Shown here one piece after another: positions 1-11,928 of a stretch of DNA of 64,000 nt; the stretch's first letter is position 1; every line of letters starts with the position of its first letter. Source of the stretch: Rhexocercosporidium sp. MPI-PUGE-AT-0058 (lineage: Eukaryota; Ascomycota; Leotiomycetes; Helotiales); the NCBI GenBank assembly GCA_020746875.1, contig JAGTJL010000006.1:1736001-1800000 (forward strand). The letters are read 5' to 3'. A model generated the notes under the pieces. That model made no database searches and had not been told where the DNA came from. It was given only the letters and a program-made list of their open reading frames with translations. Made by a program: the position numbers and the translations under genes.

Positions 1-3000
1 ATGCCTATCGAAACCCACATCAGTGGTAGTACATAACCCAGTGAATTGTTGTGGCGAGAAGAGGTCGATATCCGGTCGCCATTGGATCTGGTAACATGTT
101 CTCTTCTCCGCATGAGCTTCTTCTGCCACTTTATCTTTGGCCAATGCTTTGCACTTCAGGTTGGTGATGGTAATCATTGGCTCAACCTCACCACTATTGA
201 CAACTAAGATGGACGCTTCAACACTGTTGGGGTCTTTTTTCACACAAGTGGCATACACTTCTAGTTCATGACCAGGTGTATTGCTGAGATGCCTGGATAT
301 ACAAAGCTCTTCGATAAAGATAGGGACCATGGGGCCATGAAGGCCGTCTTGCTCCACAGACAGGGCGACAAACAGTGTATGGAAACAACTGTCCAGCGTT
401 GCCGGGTGGAGAACAAAGGGGAATTGGAATTTCATTGGCATGACAGCAGCCGTGTCTGGGACAGACAAATAGCCAATGCTTCTGCCAGGTGATGCTCGAG
501 CCCTTGTCAGGTTTGCAAATGTTGGACCGTACTCCAGTCCAAGGGCCGCGAGCTTCTCGTACAGTACCTGCGTATCCACAGCTGTTTTGCAACGTGCCTT
601 GGCATCTACAATATGCGAGCTATAGGACTTGTGATCTTCCTGGACTTGCCGATCCCCGTCTACTTCGTTTGGGTGTCCATGCTGTTGAATTGATATCAAT
701 CCGCGGCAATGCTCTGTCCATCGATCGTCTTCCGTGACGGAGGATATACAGAATTCATCCCACAGATCCGAAGGGTTGCGACAGCTTTCATTGAAGGGCC
801 TGAAAGATACCATGGTCTCAATATCCTCAGAGTTCTCCGAGATCACCAGCGCTTGCTCAATGGTTATTTCGCGGAGTTTGAAGCTGGAGATATCTATACC
901 CTTCTCTGAAGAGCGTTGAGAGGCAGCCTCTATCGCCATCGCAATGAAACCAGCAGCAGGATATACTATGTTGGACTGCACTTTGTGATCCCTGATCCAA
1001 GGTATTTCTTCAGAGCGAATCAGGTTGCGCCAGCGTGGCTCCAGGGGGTTTGAGTTTCGAGAAAGCACTCCTAGGAGATCCGTCCGCGGATTGGCCCTGT
1101 TTCGAAATTGTCGGCTTATGCGTGATTCTGCCCAGAAAGAAGTTGAATGATTCCATGAATACGGAGGCAGGTCGACCAGAACTCTATGACTCTCAGTGCC
1201 CGTCGGACGGTTGATGGACCGGCTGCAGATTGCGCTTCCGACCTGCATCATTTTGCAGGCCAAATTCATCATGGTGTTCTCCGCGCTCTCATTTCGAGTC
1301 AATGCGGGGATGTAGGAAATGAAAGCCTTGCTTAGTTGTTTGTCTGACTTGAGTATATTCTTGATTGGACCTGCAAGAGCCGCATGTGGTCCAATCTCGA
1401 CCAAGATATTGATTGCAGCAGCGGCACTTTTCCTACGTTGGCTTTTCGAACCCTTGGATTCCAAGCACAGTTGACGCATCGAATCGGAAAATTTAACCTC
1501 GTTTAGCATGTTGGCTACCCAATAGGTATTGCAAAGCTCAGATGCTTCAGCTCGACAGCCAGTAACCGAAGAGTAGAATTCAATGTCCGTCCCCTTCGAT
1601 GTCTCAAGATCTGCTAATAAAGCCAGATATTCGGTCGCGACGCGTTCCATGTGATGAGAGTGATAAGCTACGTCAACGGCCAACTTTCGAGCGAATACAT
1701 TTTTCTCCTCGAGCAATGTTTTGAGCTCTTCGATAGCATCTGCATCCCCAGATACTGTGATACTAGAGGGACTGTTCACGCAGGCTACCGCAACCCGCCC
1801 CAGAGTTAATCCAGAGATGAGAGGGTTGGCGTCTTCTTTGGATAGTCCCACTGCGAGCATTGCTCCCTTGATTGATGCCATGTCTTTCATCTTTGACGCT
1901 ACAAGGCCACGGTAGTATGATACAGCCATAGCTGATTCAAGGGACAGGGCGCCAATAGTGTACGCAGCAGCAATCTCACCACTGGAATGCCCAGTGACTG
2001 CTACAGGTTTGATACCCCAGGAGGCCAGAAGCTCCACAAGGGCAAGTTGAATTGCTGTACAGAGTGGTTGACTGAACAGTGCAAGTCCGACTTGCGTTGA
2101 TGCTTCATCCTTATACAATTCATCTATCTTTCTTAGCATGCGACCTTTGAAGAAGACACTGCTGGGGAAGTAATACCTATCAAGGACCATGGCGCACCTA
2201 TGCTCCTCAGGTAAACAGATGCTCTTTGCAAAGTCTGTCGGAAAACAGGATGTCGTACAATCAGTTCACGCCCCATTGCATACCACTGAGCCCCTTGTCC
2301 AGTAAACACGAAGCCAACCACTGGAAGTCTTGGTACCTTGGAGAATCGTGGCCCGCTCCTTAGAATATGTTGTAGTTCGGTGGTAGATGTTGCTGAAACC
2401 GCTGCTTTCCACGAAAATATCGAGCGGCGCTCATTGAGAGTGAACGCTAAATCGTCTAGCCAATCTTCACTAACAGGAGTCTGAAGTCCCTCCAAGTATT
2501 CAGCAAGATTCTTGGCAAATTGGTTTCCCGCGCTTTCATCATTTGCCGTGAGCATGAAAAGCCGTCTTCGTGGCTCAGCTTGTGCCACACCCTGCTCCGA
2601 AAAGCCGTTGCTATTCTTACGGTCACCGTGCTGGGGGTCGATCTTTCCATCGCCGTCCCTAATTTGGTCCCCATATCTAGTTGGTAGTTCGATCGGGAAA
2701 TTGGATGGTGTTGTTCTGACAAACCCTTCGAGACTATGCGATATCAGATAACTTTTGGAATCATCAAGAATGACATGAGCATTGGTTCCACCATAACCAA
2801 AGCTATTGATGGAGGCCCGCAGCGAGCCTTTAGATTTCCAGGGAATTGGGCTTGTTGGAACCTGTATTTAACCTTTAGAATTACTTCCTTTGGCTCTGTC
2901 CAGCAAACATACCTTGAGCTTCCACTTCTCCAGATGGATGTTCTCGTTGGGTTTCTCAAAGTTACGATTGGGGAGGATACATTGATTCTCCATCATGAGA

Positions 3001-4415
3001 ATTGTCTTGATCAATCCAGCAACGCCACTAGCTCCTTCCAAATGACCGATGTTGGTTTTGATGGAGCCAACATAAAGAGGCTCATCCGTAGGTCTACCAG
3101 GTCCGAAGATATTTGATATTGCGGCGGTTTCGATCGGGTCTCCAGCGGGAGTGCCTGTTCCATGAGCTTCGACATAGCTCGTTTCCAGTGGATTGAGACC
3201 TGCATTTCTATAGACAGATCCCATGAGTTCTTGTTGAGAAACCTGACTAGGAAGAGTAATGCCTGCAGTCTTTCCGTCTTGATTGACGCCCGTGTTGCGG
3301 ATAACGGCGCGGATCGTGTCCCCATCACGGATTGCATTGGCCAAAGGTTTGATAAAGACAACACCTACACCTTCTCCACGTGCGTAACCATTTGCACGAG
3401 AATCGAAAGTATAGCAGCGACCGTCTGGAGAAAGAAATCTGTGCCACTGAATTAGCATTTAGGACTCGTGCAGGTGCTATGAACAGTACCTCATCATGGA
3501 CAAAGCGATTGTACCATCATGATTTAGTATAACACTAGTTCCACCAACCAATGCTTGTTCAGTTTCACCAGTCCTCAAAGATTGACAAGCAAGGTGTAGA
3601 GCCACCAAACTACCAGAGCAAGCAGTGTCAATTGTAACGCTGGGGCCTTTGAGATCGTAGAAATACGATAGGCGGTTGGATGTGATGGCTCGAGACTGCC
3701 CAGCACTGGTAGCCTGATAAAGGGGAAGCGTCTCTAGATCGCGAAGGAGAACATCTGTGTAATCCTGGGAGAATGTACCAACAAAGACAGCTGTATTGCT
3801 GCCCATGATCTTGTCCATAGGTGTTCCGGCTTCATAAAGAATGAGTTAGGACCTGCAGTAAATATGGAATGTACTAACACTAACAATTTTCAAGAGCTTC
3901 GTAAGAACATTCCAAAAGCAATCTCTGTTGAGGATCCAATGCCTACGATGAGGAGTCAGCAACTTGCTTTGGAAAATAATGTCGTCCAACTCACATCGAC
4001 TTCAGCACTTGTCATATTGAAGAATGAGGCATCAAAGCGAGAAAGGTCTTGGGTAAAGTAATGTCCACCCTGCGTATTTGTCTAGATAATTATGATTAGC
4101 TTAATTACACCCGTTCCGAGACGTCAGAAGACTAACCGTCCCGTTTCTGTTTGGATCAGGATGATAGAAAGCCCCATTGTTCCATTTCTCCTTAGGGACG
4201 GAACTCCAAGCCTCTCTGCCCTCCAAAATCATGTTCCAGAGTTTTTCGGTAGTATGAGCATCTCCTGGACCACGAAAACCGATGCCAACAACTGCAATAG
4301 GCATGACAGCATCCACCAAGCCAAGTGCAGTCTCCACTGGTCCGTGAGGATCAGGATCAATGTGAGCAATAACGCCGCCTTGGCCAGTGACATCATGTTT
4401 GTTAGTGCTCCCCAT
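1..4415 (-). CDS. Highly reducing type I polyketide synthase, KS-AT-DH part (C-terminal end outside window)
   Basis: Iterative PKS that builds a reduced polyketide chain. Exons on the minus strand: 4415-4137, 4081-3995, 3942-3885, 3829-3490, 3438-2913, 2861-2177, 2123-1; all phases close, giving 1366 residues before the edge. The KS has DTACSGS (Cys about 212), EAHGTGT (His about 347) and KTNIGHLEG (His about 387), ending at SFGYGGTNAHVIL. The AT has GQGAQW and GHSSGE (Ser about 705) plus AYHSHHM. The DH has HKVQSNIVYP (His about 1038; Ser in place of the usual Gly) and HPATLDSCF (Asp about 1236). These residues are intact. MT, ER, KR and ACP, expected in this family, would lie left of position 1 and cannot be judged. 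The apparent frame break near 2133-2176 is a 53-nt intron. It diverges from the ECH1-like gene. Confidence 0.95.
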
Positions 4416-4512
4416 AATGTAAATCTGAATGATTCAACACTTAGGCGGATGAGAAATTGAGTAAAGGTCTTAGTCGTTGCTTGCCTTATGATACTAGAAT
4501 GAGTAACTCAAA

Positions 4513-4520
4513 TTTTATAG
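4513..4520 (-). promoter_or_regulatory. Candidate TATA box of the PKS gene
   Basis: TATAAAAT-like sequence on the minus strand, about 100 bp upstream of the PKS start codon at 4415. The spacing is right for a fungal TATA-driven transcript. No transcript data were available. Confidence 0.4.
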
Positions 4521-4700
4521 ACAATGCAAATACCAAGAGCATAAGGAAGTGTTTCTAACACTTACCTGCTTACCTATTTAAGTATCCCCTTGTTTGCTGG
4601 TCGAATACTAGCGCGTACAGAGGCACCTTGCACACATCGATTCTCTGGAGTCTCAACCTCTTGCTCCCATTATTCACGGATGTGAAGGGACAGTTTCAGG

Positions 4701-5205
4701 TTAAAGTTTACAGTTGTCCAAAAAATTGGATTGCCCAGGTCTACGAAGTTACCCCGCGATACATAAGACCGAGAGAGCTTCCCTTGCTCTCACATACACA
4801 CACCCTAAGGTAAGGGTACCTCGGATAACGTATAGTATATACATGTGAAATCGAAAGATAATGATCAAAAGAATATCAGATCTCGTAACGCGGTAAGAAA
4901 CTTAATTACTGGTTCTCTTTTATAGTTTATATGTAAGTTAAAGTTTACAGTTATCTAGAAATCTTAATCGCCTAGGTCTACGGAGTTACCTCGCGATGCA
5001 CAAGACTGAGAGAAGATCTCTTGCTCCTAGATACACATACCCTAATTTGAGGAAACCTCGGATAAAGCATAATAAATACATGTGAAATCGAAAGATGATT
5101 ATTAAAAGAACATCGGAATTCATAAACGTGGGAAGAAGTTTAATTATTAGTTCGCTTTTATAGTTTACATGCAAGGCAATGTATACAATTGTCTAAAGAT
5201 CAGTA
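4701..5205. repeat. Diverged tandem repeat, unit about 237 bp (two full units and the start of a third)
   Basis: Unit 1 is 4701-4937, unit 2 is 4938-5175, and a third copy aligns for about 30 bp from 5176. Each unit opens with a TTAAAGTTTACAGTT-like stretch. Units 1 and 2 share the order of several blocks: AGGTCTACG, CGCGAT, ACCTCGGATAA, ACATGTGAAATCGAAAGAT and TTTTATAGTTTA. By eye, most mismatches are C/T and G/A transitions, which fits repeat-induced point mutation. I see no coding capacity in any unit. It could be a decayed transposon fragment or a duplicated promoter segment. Confidence 0.75.
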
Positions 5206-5753
5206 TAATTCGCTTCAGCTTACTCCTATTCTACGTCAAAGACGGAGACTTCCTTCTAGCCGTCTCTCCTTTTACAGCATATTACAGCGAAGAGAAATCC
5301 CGATTCGTTTGATTGATACCTAATTAAGTTTGTACACGTATATGGAGAATTACGATCCCTACCCTAGTATATCTGCATATAGCTGGAAATGCGAAGCTAT
5401 GGTGGGCTTAAACTACGAGTAAATAACCGCTGTGCCTTTGTTGTAGAATCACACATGTGAATAGACCCTTAAGCCTCGGACCTGTCTCGTCCTTTTCAAG
5501 GCTTTATTGTAATTTCGAGCATGTCGCGTAGTTTATAGAAACACTCCCAAAACTGGATGATCTCGGTATCTTTTATTCTCTGAAATACTAATTATACTGC
5601 AAAATCAGAGAGTGAAACCTCGTTCCTCGGCGGTAAATAGACAGATACAAATTTGAGGACTTGACATGTGCTAGAGTCGTATCTATTCGATGTCAATTTA
5701 TATTGCTACCATTCTTTCTTTCGATAATCTGCAAAGACTCTCAAGTTGTCATA

Positions 5754-6689
5754 ATGGCGTTATATGAATACGATTTTATCAATTTCAACATCTCTTTTCC
5801 ACGACACCTGGTCGCTCACGTTGAAATCCATCGCCCATCCAAGAGGAACGCTTTCAATGAGTCTATGTGGGTTGAACTCAGGGATATTTTTCAACGTCTC
5901 TCTCACGACCCCAATGTAAGAGCTGTTGTTCTATCAGGGGCCGGTGTCGAAGCTTTCTCGACGGGAATGGATTTTACCACTCCGATAGCTAGAAAGTTGT
6001 TGCAACAGCAAGAAAGTGACCCTGCAAGGAAAGCTGTTACTTGGAGGAGGTGGATTCATGGGGTTCAAGACTGCTTCATTGCCGTGCAGCAGTGTGAGAA
6101 ACGTAAGTCTTGAGAAGATGAGGGCTACTCTAGCTAACTATAGGCAAGCCGTCATATGTGTTGCACACGGCTTTGCTTGGGGACTCGCATTAGATCTCTG
6201 CTGCCTATGTGATATACGTATCTGTTCCAAGGACACTCACTTCTCCGTCAAAGAAGTCGACTTCGGTATCGTCGCTGATCTTGGTTCTCTCCAGCTCCTG
6301 CCAAAGATTGCAGGGAATCTTAGCTGGGCTAAGGAGGTGTGTATTACTGCGAGAAGTTTTCGAGCAGAGGAAGCGCTCCAGATGGGATTCGTGAGTAAGG
6401 TTGAAGATACTAAGGCTGTAGCCCTTACCCAGGGATTGAATACGGGTGAGTTGATTGCTAGTAAGAGTCCTATAGCTACCCAAGGGACCAAGGCAATTTT
6501 GAACTATTCCCTAGACCACAACTTTCATGATGGTACGTACAGGTAGAGTCATGCTAGGAACATGCTTATCAGATGGCAGCTTTGAAATATACTGGCGTTT
6601 GGAATTCGGTAGCTGCTCAGTCAAAAGACATACTGGAATCTTTGGGATCAGGCATGACGGATAGAAATCCAACCTTTGAGAAGCTGTGA
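5754..6689 (+). CDS. ECH1-like delta(3,5)-delta(2,4)-dienoyl-CoA isomerase family protein
   Basis: Crotonase-fold protein of 280 residues; exons 5754-6102, 6149-6532, 6580-6689. The family isomerises conjugated dienoyl-CoA during beta-oxidation of unsaturated acyl chains. Rat ECH1 uses Asp176, Glu196 and Asp204. The matching residues are here with the same spacing: Asp about 132, then Glu about 152 and Asp about 160 in KEVDFGIVADLGSLQ. Other family blocks are KPVICVAHGF, ARSFRAEEALQMGFVSKV and the end PTFEKL. The last three residues, EKL, are only a weak match to a peroxisomal PTS1. An in-frame ATG at 5661 would add a hydrophobic 31-residue leader; I chose 5754 because the family match starts there. 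It lies beside the PKS, so a role on the polyketide-CoA is inferred, not shown. Confidence 0.88.
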
Positions 6690-7164
6690 GGAGGCCGGTG
6701 CATTGTGCAGCTAGTTTTAAGGGGAAATAGAGAATTGAATTCGAACTTTGGCAAGGGTCCAAAAGCTGTTGTTTTAACTCGATCTTGGGATGTGATCAAG
6801 TAAGACCAAATTTTTTTAGACAGCAGTGAAGGAAAAACCCAAGTACAACCATTATTTACCGATTGCCAAAGGTTGTAGGGAGTCTGCTGACCACTCGAGC
6901 TCGGAAAACTAAGCATGCCCCGTCAACAACAACAGCTGTAAATTGAATTTTAAGATAAACAAACAATAGCAAAATACTTTCCTGGGCGGCGGTTGAAGCA
7001 CCCAGATACTTTCATCGAGGCTGAAAACTTGCCATGTGATAGCTGCAGGTGGAAATTTGCCGTGATCCTGGAATTCGTGTACCACTTAGTCATGGAATGA
7101 GAAGGGTCTATAGCCAATAAGAAGAACGTAGGAACTCATCGAAGGGCCAAGGGTCTCTTTTCAG

Positions 7165-7172
7165 TATAAAAG
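7165..7172 (+). promoter_or_regulatory. TATA box of the hydrolase gene
   Basis: TATAAAAG about 127 bp upstream of the start codon at 7292, in an otherwise unremarkable AT-rich gap (6690-7291) between the ECH1-like and hydrolase genes. I see nothing else in that 600-bp gap. Confidence 0.5.
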
Positions 7173-7291
7173 TTTCCCATCTCTGAATATTTATCATCTC
7201 TTCACATATAGGCATCTCTGCTATTGTACTTTGGCATTTGGTGTTGGAACCCGCATACTTCTCCAGCATCCTGAATATTTACAGAAAGAAC

Positions 7292-8069
7292 ATGCCAACC
7301 TTGCGTTTTCTATGCCTGCATGGAGCAGGCACAAATTCCGATGTGCGTTCTTTCCTTGAAATATGATGTAAGGGCACAGACTAAACACGCATACAGATAT
7401 TCAGACTGCAGTTTGGTAGATCCAACTTGAACATTTGGAGTTCCAAACTCAACTAATTCCAAATTCAAAGATCCTATATCTGAAGAACTGAGGAAAGACA
7501 ACTCTGCAACATTCCATTTCATCGACGGCGAGGAGGACTCGGGACCAGGCCCTGGAATTGATGGACTGTTCGAAGGCCCCTATTTCAGTTTCTATGCCTG
7601 GCCCCGTACCTGCAACTCCGAGGACGAAAAGGCAGTCGAAAATGCATATGAACTCATCTATGCCACAATAGGACAAGAAGGGCCATTTGATGGGATTTTG
7701 GGCTTTTCACAAGGCGCAACTCTTGCGTTCCAATTCCTTTCTCAACACGCCAAGCGCTTTCCATATGATCTGCCTAATGCGGTGTTCAGGTGTGGTGTCT
7801 TCATTTGCGGTCCACCACCATTCAGAGTCATATCTGGAAAACCGGTTTGTGATGAGGATTTAGGGAAAATTAGGATTCCTTCTTTGCATATTGTAGGTAA
7901 AGAAGACGGGATTTTGGAACATTCTCTAAATTTGTTCGAACTTTGCGAAGGAGACTGTGCTTCTCTGTTGTACCACAGCAAGGGCCATACTATTCCGAGG
8001 GACAAGGAGAATATCATGGCTATCGCCAAAGCTATCAGGGAGTTAAGCTATAGAGCAGTATTAACTTGA
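7292..8069 (+). CDS. FSH1/LovG-family serine hydrolase, probable polyketide-releasing thioesterase
   Basis: Alpha/beta hydrolase of 222 residues; exons 7292-7342, 7397-7415, 7471-8069. Exon 2 is only 19 nt, and both junctions are needed to join the N-terminal FLCLHGAGTNSD oxyanion block to the rest. The nucleophile elbow is GFSQGA; the likely acid is the Asp in GKEDGILEHS and the His is in GHTIP. Family knowledge: LovG releases the lovastatin diketide or nonaketide from its PKS, and related hydrolases occur in maleidride clusters. Location beside an hrPKS that probably lacks its own thioesterase suggests the same job. An FSH1-type esterase with another substrate remains possible. Confidence 0.88.
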
Positions 8070-8952
8070 GAAGGATGGGTGAGTTGGAGAGAAATAATGT
8101 TTGAGAGATCGGAGTCGTCCATTTGGATAGAATAGTCAAGTCGAGATCAGCAACGGATCAACAATCAGATCATTGATATCACGCAACCATCTAGGAATGA
8201 GGTCTAGGATCATGATTGGAGCACAATATAGCCCTAGATTTTCATTCCACCGTGTTCAGCTGTCTAAATCCCGGCATTGTTTCATGCACTCATATCCTAA
8301 CGCATCAGCTTTGCAGGTGCTGAATACTTCCACGAATTCACACTTGCCGAGGTCTTGGATGGTGAGACGGTCTCTGAAATTTACATCTGATAGGATCAGA
8401 GTGTTGCCTCGGACTAATTACGGCAGAACTTTCAGCTTTAGAAAGCTAGATATCGGACACTCATAACTCTTGTTACATTGGCTGGAATGGACGCAATCTC
8501 GTATTCAGAGCAAGCAGCGAATCTGACTTTTACGTCTGGTGTTATCATAGTCGTTATTCTCGGTCGCCATCTTCGGCTACTGAACCAGTATCAGATAATG
8601 GACACCTTTGGATTCTCGGAGCAGTTAGAATGTACATCAAACACGGTAGCCAAGCTTTAAGAATTAAGCCAAAATGACTCTTGATCTAGATGTAGATTGT
8701 TGGTTACAAGCTCGACCAGGGGAGTTATGCAGTTGATGAAACTTCCCGTTGTCAAATTTGAAAGAGGTTAACGAAGCTGATGACGACACTAGTAATCCGA
8801 TGGAAAGAGCTCATGTTGTGGGGAGGAAAAAAAAGCAAAACAATCAGACTTGCTGAAACCCTGCAGCAACTGCCCCCCCCGGTCCTCCACACACATATCT
8901 CCAAAAGCCCAAGTTGATTGAGCCTGGCCCCCAAAATTAATACCTAATCATC
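8070..8952. other. Intergenic region between convergent hydrolase and P450 genes
   Basis: Both flanking genes end here, so it holds 3' ends and terminators. Short open frames at 8173-8466 and 8478-8660 have no recognisable motif and unremarkable composition. I call no gene. Confidence 0.6.
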
Positions 8953-10703
8953 CTACCATCCATTGACAATTTTCACTTTAACAAGTAGCCCATCCGTCGG
9001 TCTTGCTGTCATTGTTCCCTTCCGCTTCATTCTGTTCTCGTCCATATGCCTCTCATCCGCAAGCGAGAACTCAAAACGTCCAATCCATCCTGCTAACAAG
9101 CACGCAAATTCCCCCTTTGCGAAGCCCATTCCAATACAATTCCTAGGTCCATGCAAGAACGGCATGTACGAATAATTGCTTGGTGAACCGCCATTGGCAC
9201 TATGGGGATTTTTCTCGGAGGGAATCCAACGGCTGGGGTTGAATTCTCCAGCGTTGGCCCACAGTTTGTTAGATTTGTGAACGGCTATGGTAGAGAGCAT
9301 AATGTTTGTGCCACTGGGGATTTTATGCCCACAGATGCTGGTGTTTCGTACTGCGATGCGGGGCGTGAAAGGCACTGGTGGGTAGCAGCGGAGGACCTCG
9401 TTACATATTGCATTGAGGTAGTGCATATGGTCGATTTGCTGGCTACTGATATTTGTGTCATCGTCCATGCTGGGCAGGTTTTCTCGGATCTCTTTGCGTA
9501 ATTTTTTCTGCATTTCTGGGTGTACACAGAGTGTGTAGATTGCCCATATCAAGGCCGCCGATGTCGTGACATGGCCTGCGGCGAAAAAAGTCATGACTTG
9601 ATCTGTCAGATTCTCCTCGGTGAAAAGTCCAGTCTCAAGTGCGACGCTCAAGATATCAAGGCTTGCAGAGTTATGCTTTCCCAAATTTTCTGCTTTCTCT
9701 CGAATCAACTGCCGGCATGCATTCCTGATAGAATTTGCGGCCGTATTCGAGTCTTCCCTCCCCTCCAGTGGAATCATTTTTGCGAGCCATACTGGTAGGA
9801 ATAAGAGAAGAATTTCATAAGTCCGACTTGCTGAGCGTTTGAAGGCTGTTCGGTAGGTGTGGCTGAGAGGAGTATCAGGGTCTTTGATCGAGCCTAAGTC
9901 CTTTCCCATGACGGCAAGAAAGATTATGTCGAGACTGACTCTGTTCGCCCAACTGTCTACCTCGAGAGTAACCGCCTCTTTGGTTCCTCCTGTATGTTGC
10001 TTCGAATCTTTGGAACCGGGCTCAATGGTGTTCTCGACAGTATCTATATGCTCGCTCATTCTCTTCACAGCCTCTCGAGACTTGTCCCAAAAGACTGGGT
10101 AAAGATCTTTCACCTTTCTGAACGCAAACGCCGGTGTAAGGTTCTTTCTCTGGAATTTGTGTTCATCTCCTTCCACTAGCAGGATTCCAGTTCCTACAAC
10201 TGGTGCAAGTCGATTCTTGATCACCTCTGGCTTAACGAAATCGTAGCACTTATTTGTTAGGACTTCATTGAGGGCTTCTGGTGAGGTAACGAGAATGCAC
10301 TCTGAGTTGAACGTGCCGAGATACCGAATGAGGCCATCATTTGAAATGGTATTTGTCCTGTAATCAGTTTCAGTTCCCCATCTTTGATATTGAGAACTAG
10401 AAGGCAGACAAACCACTCAGTCATCGGAAGTTCGTAATGCTTGGCATAAAGAGTTGAGAATTGCCCATTCCACCAGCTGCGACTTCTGGGGCCTGGAATC
10501 TTTTTGAGTGGCGAGAAAAACTTTGGCCAGAGAATGACCCTCCAGATAGTCCAACAAAGAAACTGTGAGGTCCAGAGCAGTGCGAAGGTGCCAAAATAGC
10601 TAAACTTTGAGGATAGGAGGAGATAGGGTAGGTGAGAGTTGAGTATGTAAATTCCAGCAGCGGAAAATACTGTGAACTGTTTGGCTGGAAGTACGGCGGC
10701 CAT
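8953..10703 (-). CDS. Cytochrome P450 monooxygenase with altered I-helix motif
   Basis: 564 residues; exons 10703-10414 and 10357-8953. The 56-nt intron joins PMTEW to TNTISNDGLIRYLG. The start is MAAVLPAKQF at 10703; earlier in-frame ATGs exist up to 10856. Two hydrophobic stretches near the N-terminus and then KKIPGPRSRSWW give the usual ER anchor and proline hinge. ExxR is in NEVLRCYPPVP. The heme loop is FLHGPRNCIGMG with Cys about 504. The I-helix reads AAGHVTTSAALIW, with Val (about 360) where most P450s have Glu or Asp before the Thr pair. It likely oxidises the polyketide or alkyl-acid product; substrate unknown. Confidence 0.93.
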
Positions 10704-11928
10704 GATTTCTGTTTTCTTGAGTCTCTGGTAAGAATTGATAGGAAAATGGGGAACGAGTATTATGGATATGTCTGTGATACAGCCTCGTCGAGATGGTGAG
10801 AAACGTAACAGCCCAAAGTTGAAGGCGTGAATGTACACATGCTCCAGACTCGTCAACGGCCATAACCTAGCACTTTAACATGGTTTCTAAACATATCCGA
10901 TGCGCCATTTGGAAATGGTGTTGACGCTGCTGATCGGTTCCAAAGATAAGAATTTACAGTATACTTGTTTTTGTTAGTCCAACACTTAAACCCTGTTAGT
11001 GAGAATAGTTGATGGTTGTTCCTCTCGAATCCTTCCAAGTACCGCGGCCTAACCTTAATGGTTGCGGGGCTGTTGCATATACGAATGAGAAATCAAGAGT
11101 TGAAGTATATTTCTTTTGAGTTTTTCATGAGACCGAGCCGTAATTACTATTCCCCCAGACATAAAGGTTGAATGCGAAGAAAATAGACCTCGGCTGGTCT
11201 CTAGGGATGTCTGTCCAATAATTTTACCGTTCTCTACAATAAATCTGATTTTAGCTCGTGCTTTGAACATCAACAAGGCCCTGTCGAGGGTCCTTAACCA
11301 CTCGGAACTTAAAACTAGGTCTCTAGCCTACATAAATTCCCGTTTAACGTTATGCCCTGTGAGTGGATAGTACAGTAAAGCAAGCAAGTTGAGCAAGTTT
11401 AAATCGTTCTACCGACCGGGTCGTAACCTCAACCTAAATTTGAGAGACGTCGACTACAAACTATTGTGATAGTAGAAGAACCAAAACTAATTAATTGAAA
11501 TCATAGTAGCTTCGACTTGAGCCCCAAAAAAATTTGTACTTGAATTAATTATACTTTAATAGTCTGATCTTCTTATACCCTTGCCCCTAGAGGTCTCGAA
11601 TCCCTATCAATTATACTTCTAATAATTGCTATTCTTTGGTGTTACGATAAAGGATTAATCAAACGGTTAATACACTGTACATTAAGGATTAAGGAAGACG
11701 AACGAGGTTCGAAGAGAGCTCCTCTTTAAGGTAGAGCTAAGCCCTCGTTTAACGGGCCGTGCCGAAGGAACTAGCCGGATCAGGCATAGTTCATCGGCTA
11801 TTTCTGTAAATATACGACAATCATATAGATCCGTCACAAGAAAGCAAATAAATTATCAAACCAACTCAACAAGCCTTATTTCTCACACTGCTACCGGTGA
11901 CATAAGTTGTTTCTAGTAGCAGAGTTAA
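10704..11928. other. Intergenic region upstream of the P450, AT-rich and relic-like
   Basis: Contains the P450 promoter and the 3' flank of the PrpD-like gene. The part from about 11300 to 11900 is AT-rich, has no coding frame and includes the LTR-like segment listed separately. Confidence 0.6.
11640..11902. mobile_element. Candidate solo LTR (decayed retrotransposon relic)
   Basis: A 263-bp segment opening with TGTTAC and closing with GTGACA. The ends are inverted repeats with one transition mismatch and show the TG...CA form of LTRs. I find no 5-bp target duplication: flanks are TTTGG and TAAGT. I also find no second copy or internal retrotransposon coding sequence in the window. It ends 27 bp from the PrpD-like stop codon. 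The call rests only on the termini and the AT-rich noncoding content. Confidence 0.35.

Larger units (their letters stand above)
4416..5753. other. Divergent intergenic region between PKS and ECH1-like genes
   Basis: AT-rich 1.3 kb that must hold both promoters. I see no convincing ORF. Most of its middle part is the diverged tandem repeat listed separately, which suggests the promoter region has been invaded or duplicated and then decayed. Confidence 0.7.

Noticed and set aside
2118..2180. Apparent frameshift in the PKS AT domain
   Set aside because: A 53-nt intron (2124-2176) with GT...AG ends and a TGCTAAG branch site joins WSLI to DELYKDEAS exactly in frame.
10382..10413. 32-nt intron in the P450 gene
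   Set aside because: Too short and gives a non-family insert; extending to 10358 gives a 56-nt intron and the expected join.
11580..11620. tRNA T-arm-like sequence (GGTCTCGAATCC)
   Set aside because: No matching acceptor, D or anticodon arms nearby; not a tRNA.
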